Source: Bacteroidota bacterium
GTDB taxonomy: Bacteria; Bacteroidota; Bacteroidia; Sphingobacteriales; Sphingobacteriaceae
Assembly (NCBI GenBank): GCA_029851965.1
Contig: JARKUW010000169.1
Coordinates: forward strand, 1 to 51,195
Length of the DNA stretch: 51,195 nt
Direction of reading: 5' to 3'
The position numbers and the translations under genes were made by a program. The notes beneath the pieces were generated by a model. It was not told the origin of the DNA, did no database searches, and worked only from the letters and a program-made list of their open reading frames with translations. Positions 47,559-51,195 of the stretch are shown in pieces. Positions within the stretch are counted from its first letter, which is position 1. Each line of letters begins with the position of its first letter.

Positions 47559-48952
47559 TGGTAAGGCTGCCGGTTATCGCAATATTTGATGTCGGAAAGA
47601 CGAACAAGAAGCTTTTCTTGTTTGATGAACAGTATCGCATTGTCTACGAAAAGAGTGCCCGCTTTCTGGAAACAAGAGATGAGGACGGGGATGTTTGTGA
47701 AAACCTGGATAGCCTCCGGCTGTCTGTATTTGAGTCGCTGAACGAAGTGCTTAGAAACGAATCCTATGAGCTGGTTGCGATCAACTTTTCAACCTATGGG
47801 GCAAGTCTTGTTTACCTGGATATCGACGGGCAACCGCTTGCACCCTTGTACAATTATTTAAAATCATATCCGGAAGATCTGGAGCAACAGTTTTATGTCG
47901 CCTATGGTGGCAAGACGCAAATGGCCCTGGAGACTGCTTCACCCGCTTCAGGCAGCTTGAACGCGGGATTGCAGTTGTACCGGATGAAGCATCAGCAGCC
48001 CGAACGTTTTAAGAAAATCCGGTATGCCGTACATTTGCCCCAGTACTTAAGCTATTTGATTTCCGGGAAGATCTGTTCCGAAATGACAAGCATTGGATGC
48101 CATACCCAGCTGTGGGACTTTAAGGAAAACAAATATCACGACTGGGTTTCCAAGGAAAAATTAGACGCCGTGCTGCCGCCGATAGTGCCTTCCGATGAAG
48201 CTATGGAAGCAACTTTCATGGGATCCCGGTATATCGTTGGCCCCGGCCTGCACGATAGCTCGGCAGCTTTAATTCCATACCAGGTCAGCTTTAAAGAACC
48301 CTTTGTGCTGTTGAGTACAGGGACCTGGTGTATCAGCATGAATCCTTTTAATAGGACCCCACTAACGGCGGAAGAACTGGAGCAGGATTGCCTCGCTTAC
48401 ATTGGCTATCAAGGAAAACCAATTAAAGCCTCCCGGCTTTTCGCTGGTAATGAACATGAACAGCAGGTGAAGAGAATTGCTGCTGCTTTTCAGGTAGATG
48501 TGCTTGTGTTCCGGAATATGGAGTTTGATGCTGGGGTGATCGCCATATTGAAGCAAAATAAGGTGTTTGCTGCTGACCATGCTGTGAGAGGGGAAGCGAA
48601 ATCATCTGAATTTCAATACAGGCGGCTGGAAGAGTTTGCGAATGCGACCGAAGCTTACCATCAACTAATCATGGACCTGGTCGAATTACAGTATGAATCG
48701 ACTCGTATGATTGTACATGATGCCCCCGTGAAGAAAATCTTTGTTGACGGTGGGTTCAGTAAAAATTCGGTTTATATGCATCTGCTTGCCTCCGCATTTC
48801 CCGATATCGAGGTTTATGCAGCTGAAATGGCACAGGCCACGGCTTTGGGTACGGCCATTTCCGTTCATAGATACTGGAATAAAAAACCACTGGCGAATGA
48901 TATCATTAGCTTACGGTATTATTCAGGCACAAATCAGATCCGTATACCCTAG
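47558..48952 (+). CDS. rhaB: Rhamnulokinase, FGGY family
   Basis: IAIFDVGKTNKKLFLFD; VGPGLHDSSAAL; VDGGFSKNS; start ATG 47558 overlaps the upstream TAA (TAATG). Confidence 0.88.
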   Translation: MVRLPVIAIFDVGKTNKKLFLFDEQYRIVYEKSARFLETRDEDGDVCENLDSLRLSVFESLNEVLRNESYELVAINFSTYGASLVYLDIDGQPLAPLYNYLKSYPEDLEQQFYVAYGGKTQMALETASPASGSLNAGLQLYRMKHQQPERFKKIRYAVHLPQYLSYLISGKICSEMTSIGCHTQLWDFKENKYHDWVSKEKLDAVLPPIVPSDEAMEATFMGSRYIVGPGLHDSSAALIPYQVSFKEPFVLLSTGTWCISMNPFNRTPLTAEELEQDCLAYIGYQGKPIKASRLFAGNEHEQQVKRIAAAFQVDVLVFRNMEFDAGVIAILKQNKVFAADHAVRGEAKSSEFQYRRLEEFANATEAYHQLIMDLVELQYESTRMIVHDAPVKKIFVDGGFSKNSVYMHLLASAFPDIEVYAAEMAQATALGTAISVHRYWNKKPLANDIISLRYYSGTNQIRIP

Positions 48953-49194
48953 CCTTTATCCGCTTCCTGCAGGTCGCTGGATTGAATAAACAGGGATTTA
49001 TCCAATTTAATTGCTTTTGAAAGTTCTTTCGACAGCTGTTTAGCCCCTTTCTGAATTCTTTTATCGAGCTTTTTAGAGCCTCCACCGTACTGGCTGGTAA
49101 TTTCTTTCAGGGCGGCAGTTACACTTGCGTTGATCCCTTTTTATGCTGATTTGCGAGCTGTGTTCAGGAGTGACTTCAATTTACTTTTTTTCAT
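48949..49194 (-). pseudogene. Small Lys-rich basic protein gene interrupted by one in-frame TAA
   Basis: MKKSKLKSLLNTARKSA*KGINASVTAALKEITSQYGGGSKKLDKRIQKGAKQLSKELSKAIKLDKSLFIQSSDLQEADKG*; alternative upstream ATG at 49224. Confidence 0.75.
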
Positions 49195-49288
49195 TCGTTT
49201 CTGTTTGTTTTGGTGGATCTTCATCCGCTTTTCTGGTGCCGCACGTCGCCGGTAAGCTTTCGCTGCATTCGGAACATTTAGTTCTGCT

Positions 49289-49318
49289 CAAAGATATGTC
49301 AAGGCTATGCTTCCCCAA
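49289..49318 (-). promoter_or_regulatory. Consensus Bacteroidota promoter driving the interrupted small gene
   Basis: On the minus strand: TTG-N19-TATCTTTG, matching TTG/TAnnTTTG. Confidence 0.65.
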
Positions 49319-49522
49319 TATTATGTTTATGTTACGGGGGCGGCATGGCGTTAACGTCAGCCACCTTAGCGGACGTTTCGAGGCCCGGCCGTGATTATCT
49401 ATAAATGTTGTAGAAAATAGTTGAACATTCTGACATATCTTTACCTAAGAAACTGTGGGCGAGCCAGTTGTTTCAGTGGGTGCTTCTCAGCCATCTGTTT
49501 CCAGGAACTAAATAGAAGAGTT

Positions 49523-49681
49523 ATGGACATTAATTATGGAATTGCCGGTCTTGTGCTGCTTGGCGTGATTTTCCTGATTGCATTCTTAATCCGCAGGAAC
49601 AATAAAGATAAGCGTGACTTTGAAAAGCAGTTGAACGAGTCTGAAGTCAAGCCTGGTCAGCATACCGAGGAAAAAAACTGA
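49523..49681 (+). CDS. Small single-TM protein
   Basis: MDINYGIAGLVLLGVIFLIAFLIRRNNKDKRDFEKQLNESEVKPGQHTEEKN. Confidence 0.7.
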   Translation: MDINYGIAGLVLLGVIFLIAFLIRRNNKDKRDFEKQLNESEVKPGQHTEEKN

Positions 49682-49712
49682 AGTGCGAAACGTCTGAATG
49701 CGGAGCTTACAC

Positions 49713-50810
49713 TTATCTCTTGTTCAGATATGGGATTGCAATGGTCATTTTTTCTTCCCCGGATTCAACAAAGCTTTTTATCTTGTTGATGGTTTGTCCG
49801 GTCGCCAGGTATTCGTCATAGTATTGGATAACTTGTTGTTTCATCCGTAGCAATTCCTCCTTATTCATACTCAAAGCCGTTTCAATCGCTTCCTCAAGCA
49901 TGTCGTAACTGCTGTACGCGATGCAATTTTGGAGATGTTCTAAATGGGGATAAAACAGATCGTTGTACTGCAGAATTGGAATTGTACCTACGGCCATAGA
50001 CTCAAATGCATTATGCGACAACGGCATTGCGCCTCCTGGGAGGCAGAGGTAAAAATCTCCCTTGCTCAAGATACGTAACCAATCTTTCTGAGGGGTTTTA
50101 ACTTCAATGATGATAAAGTTGTTGACCGCTTGTGTTGTCTCCAGCAGATCGTAAAGATGTTCTTTGGTGGGAGAATAAATCACCCGTGCGTCTTCGGAGT
50201 ACTTCGCCCTGATATGGTCCAGCACTTCAACCCTTGTTATTATTCCTTCGAAATCTTCTTTTAAGATCGACCTGGAGTAAGCTTTGCGTTCAAAGTTACC
50301 GGCAAACATGATACGTACCTTTCTTTGTGTTTCCCGGTATACCTTGAAGTTTGTGTTTTCATCATAGGTCTGGTAAAATCGGGGATGAAGTGTGTAAGGA
50401 AGATAGTACGCGTCGATTTTATTGCGAAATAATTCATAACCGTAAACCAGTTCAATCGACTTATTTTTGATGTTCTTTCCGCGGAGTTGTATAGTGCTGT
50501 TTTCAACGGGGATATTTCTGACTTTCAAATACTCCTGGGCCAATAGCATTCTCTTATAGTGCATTAGTGAATAGAAGAAGCTGTAATCCAGCTTGATTAC
50601 TATTTTAAAGCCGCTAAATTTCAGCACCTGACAAATGATGAACGAATATCGGCCCCAATCTTTATCTAACACGAATTCATCAAAGTTAACCAGGGCAACG
50701 TTATCATTTGGATCAGGTTGGGCTTCAGCTTTCGTAAACAAGTAATATCTGAACGGCTGCTTGAATGTCATCCAGGTGGTGATAAGTTTTTCCTTTAATT
50801 GCGTCATCAT
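49713..50810 (-). CDS. Exostosin-like/GT-B glycosyltransferase
   Basis: DFYLCLPGGAMPLSHNAFESMAVGTIPILQYNDLFYPHLEHLQNCIAYSS. Confidence 0.8.
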   Translation of the reverse strand: MMTQLKEKLITTWMTFKQPFRYYLFTKAEAQPDPNDNVALVNFDEFVLDKDWGRYSFIICQVLKFSGFKIVIKLDYSFFYSLMHYKRMLLAQEYLKVRNIPVENSTIQLRGKNIKNKSIELVYGYELFRNKIDAYYLPYTLHPRFYQTYDENTNFKVYRETQRKVRIMFAGNFERKAYSRSILKEDFEGIITRVEVLDHIRAKYSEDARVIYSPTKEHLYDLLETTQAVNNFIIIEVKTPQKDWLRILSKGDFYLCLPGGAMPLSHNAFESMAVGTIPILQYNDLFYPHLEHLQNCIAYSSYDMLEEAIETALSMNKEELLRMKQQVIQYYDEYLATGQTINKIKSFVESGEEKMTIAIPYLNKR

Positions 50811-51011
50811 GTTGGTTGGTCTGCATGGTTAATTCTAAATATAGGGTTTATAGTTCATCAATATTGTTTTATCTAAAAGTTTAATAGACTGATTTACTGT
50901 GAGTTGTTTTGATCTGTAGCTTCAGTGCGTTCCATTTTCAGGTTGTTAATGCAGGCGGAATGCTCCTTTATTTAACTTTAAATCAAAATAGTGGTAACAA
51001 TTGAATGCTAG

Positions 51012-51047
51012 TATTGCCGGTATATAATTATCCATTACACGGCAATA
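51012..51047 (+). promoter_or_regulatory. Leader stem-loop ending 4 nt before the start codon
   Basis: TATTGCCG-20nt-CGGCAATA. Confidence 0.45.
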
Positions 51048-51051
51048 TTAC

Positions 51052-51195
51052 ATGAGAAAATTTACTTTACTAAAGCGCACCAGATGGCTATGCGCAGGCC
51101 TCATTCCCTTATTTGTACTTCAAGAAAGCGCTGCCGCCCATGCAGGAATTTATGCCGTTTCCGGGACCGTTGTGCTGCGGGCGTCTAAGGCTTTT
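51052..51195 (+). CDS. N-terminus of a secreted/outer-membrane protein, truncated at the window edge
   Basis: MRKFTLLKRTRWLCAGLIPLFVLQESAAAHAGIYAVSGTVVLRASKAF... Confidence 0.6.
   Translation, partial: MRKFTLLKRTRWLCAGLIPLFVLQESAAAHAGIYAVSGTVVLRASKAF

Noticed and set aside
1-51195. CRISPR arrays, tRNA/rRNA genes, integrases, transposases, toxin-antitoxin or defence genes
   Set aside because: Looked for by eye in gaps and in the ORF list; none recognised. A tRNAscan-SE/Infernal run would be needed to exclude RNA genes

Overview
This 51.2 kb window looks like chromosomal DNA from a Bacteroidota member, most likely Sphingobacteriaceae (Pedobacter/Mucilaginibacter-like). That rests on protein families, lipoprotein and Tat signals, and a TTG-N19-TAnnTTTG promoter; no search was run. 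I saw no rRNA, tRNA, CRISPR, phage or intact transposon. Main blocks: (i) glycan genes at 0.1-11.2 kb, including tandem DUF1080 plus a Tat-exported Gfo/Idh/MocA oxidoreductase, and a lipoprotein glycosidase translationally coupled to a 1253-aa GT2-GH26-(degenerate glycosidase) membrane fusion; (ii) NIPSNAP, VOC, SDR, deacetylase, NfeD/stomatin, OmpA and GH30 genes at 11-18.5 kb; (iii) a compact housekeeping/peptidase block at 18.7-37.9 kb with several overlapping convergent gene ends; (iv) an L-rhamnose utilisation cluster at 38.2-48.95 kb (NodB-like lipoprotein, GH78-like enzyme, GntR regulator, RhaT, fused aldolase/dehydrogenase, isomerase, kinase); (v) small genes, a glycosyltransferase and a truncated secreted protein at the right edge. 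The best hunt results are: the GT2-GH26-pseudoglycosidase fusion next to its apparently active paralogue; a small basic-protein gene with one in-frame TAA but an intact consensus promoter (48949-49318, minus); several short coding remnants in gaps missed by the 60-aa ORF cutoff; terminators embedded in neighbouring coding sequences; and an 18-bp direct repeat with 25-bp period upstream of the rhamnosidase gene.
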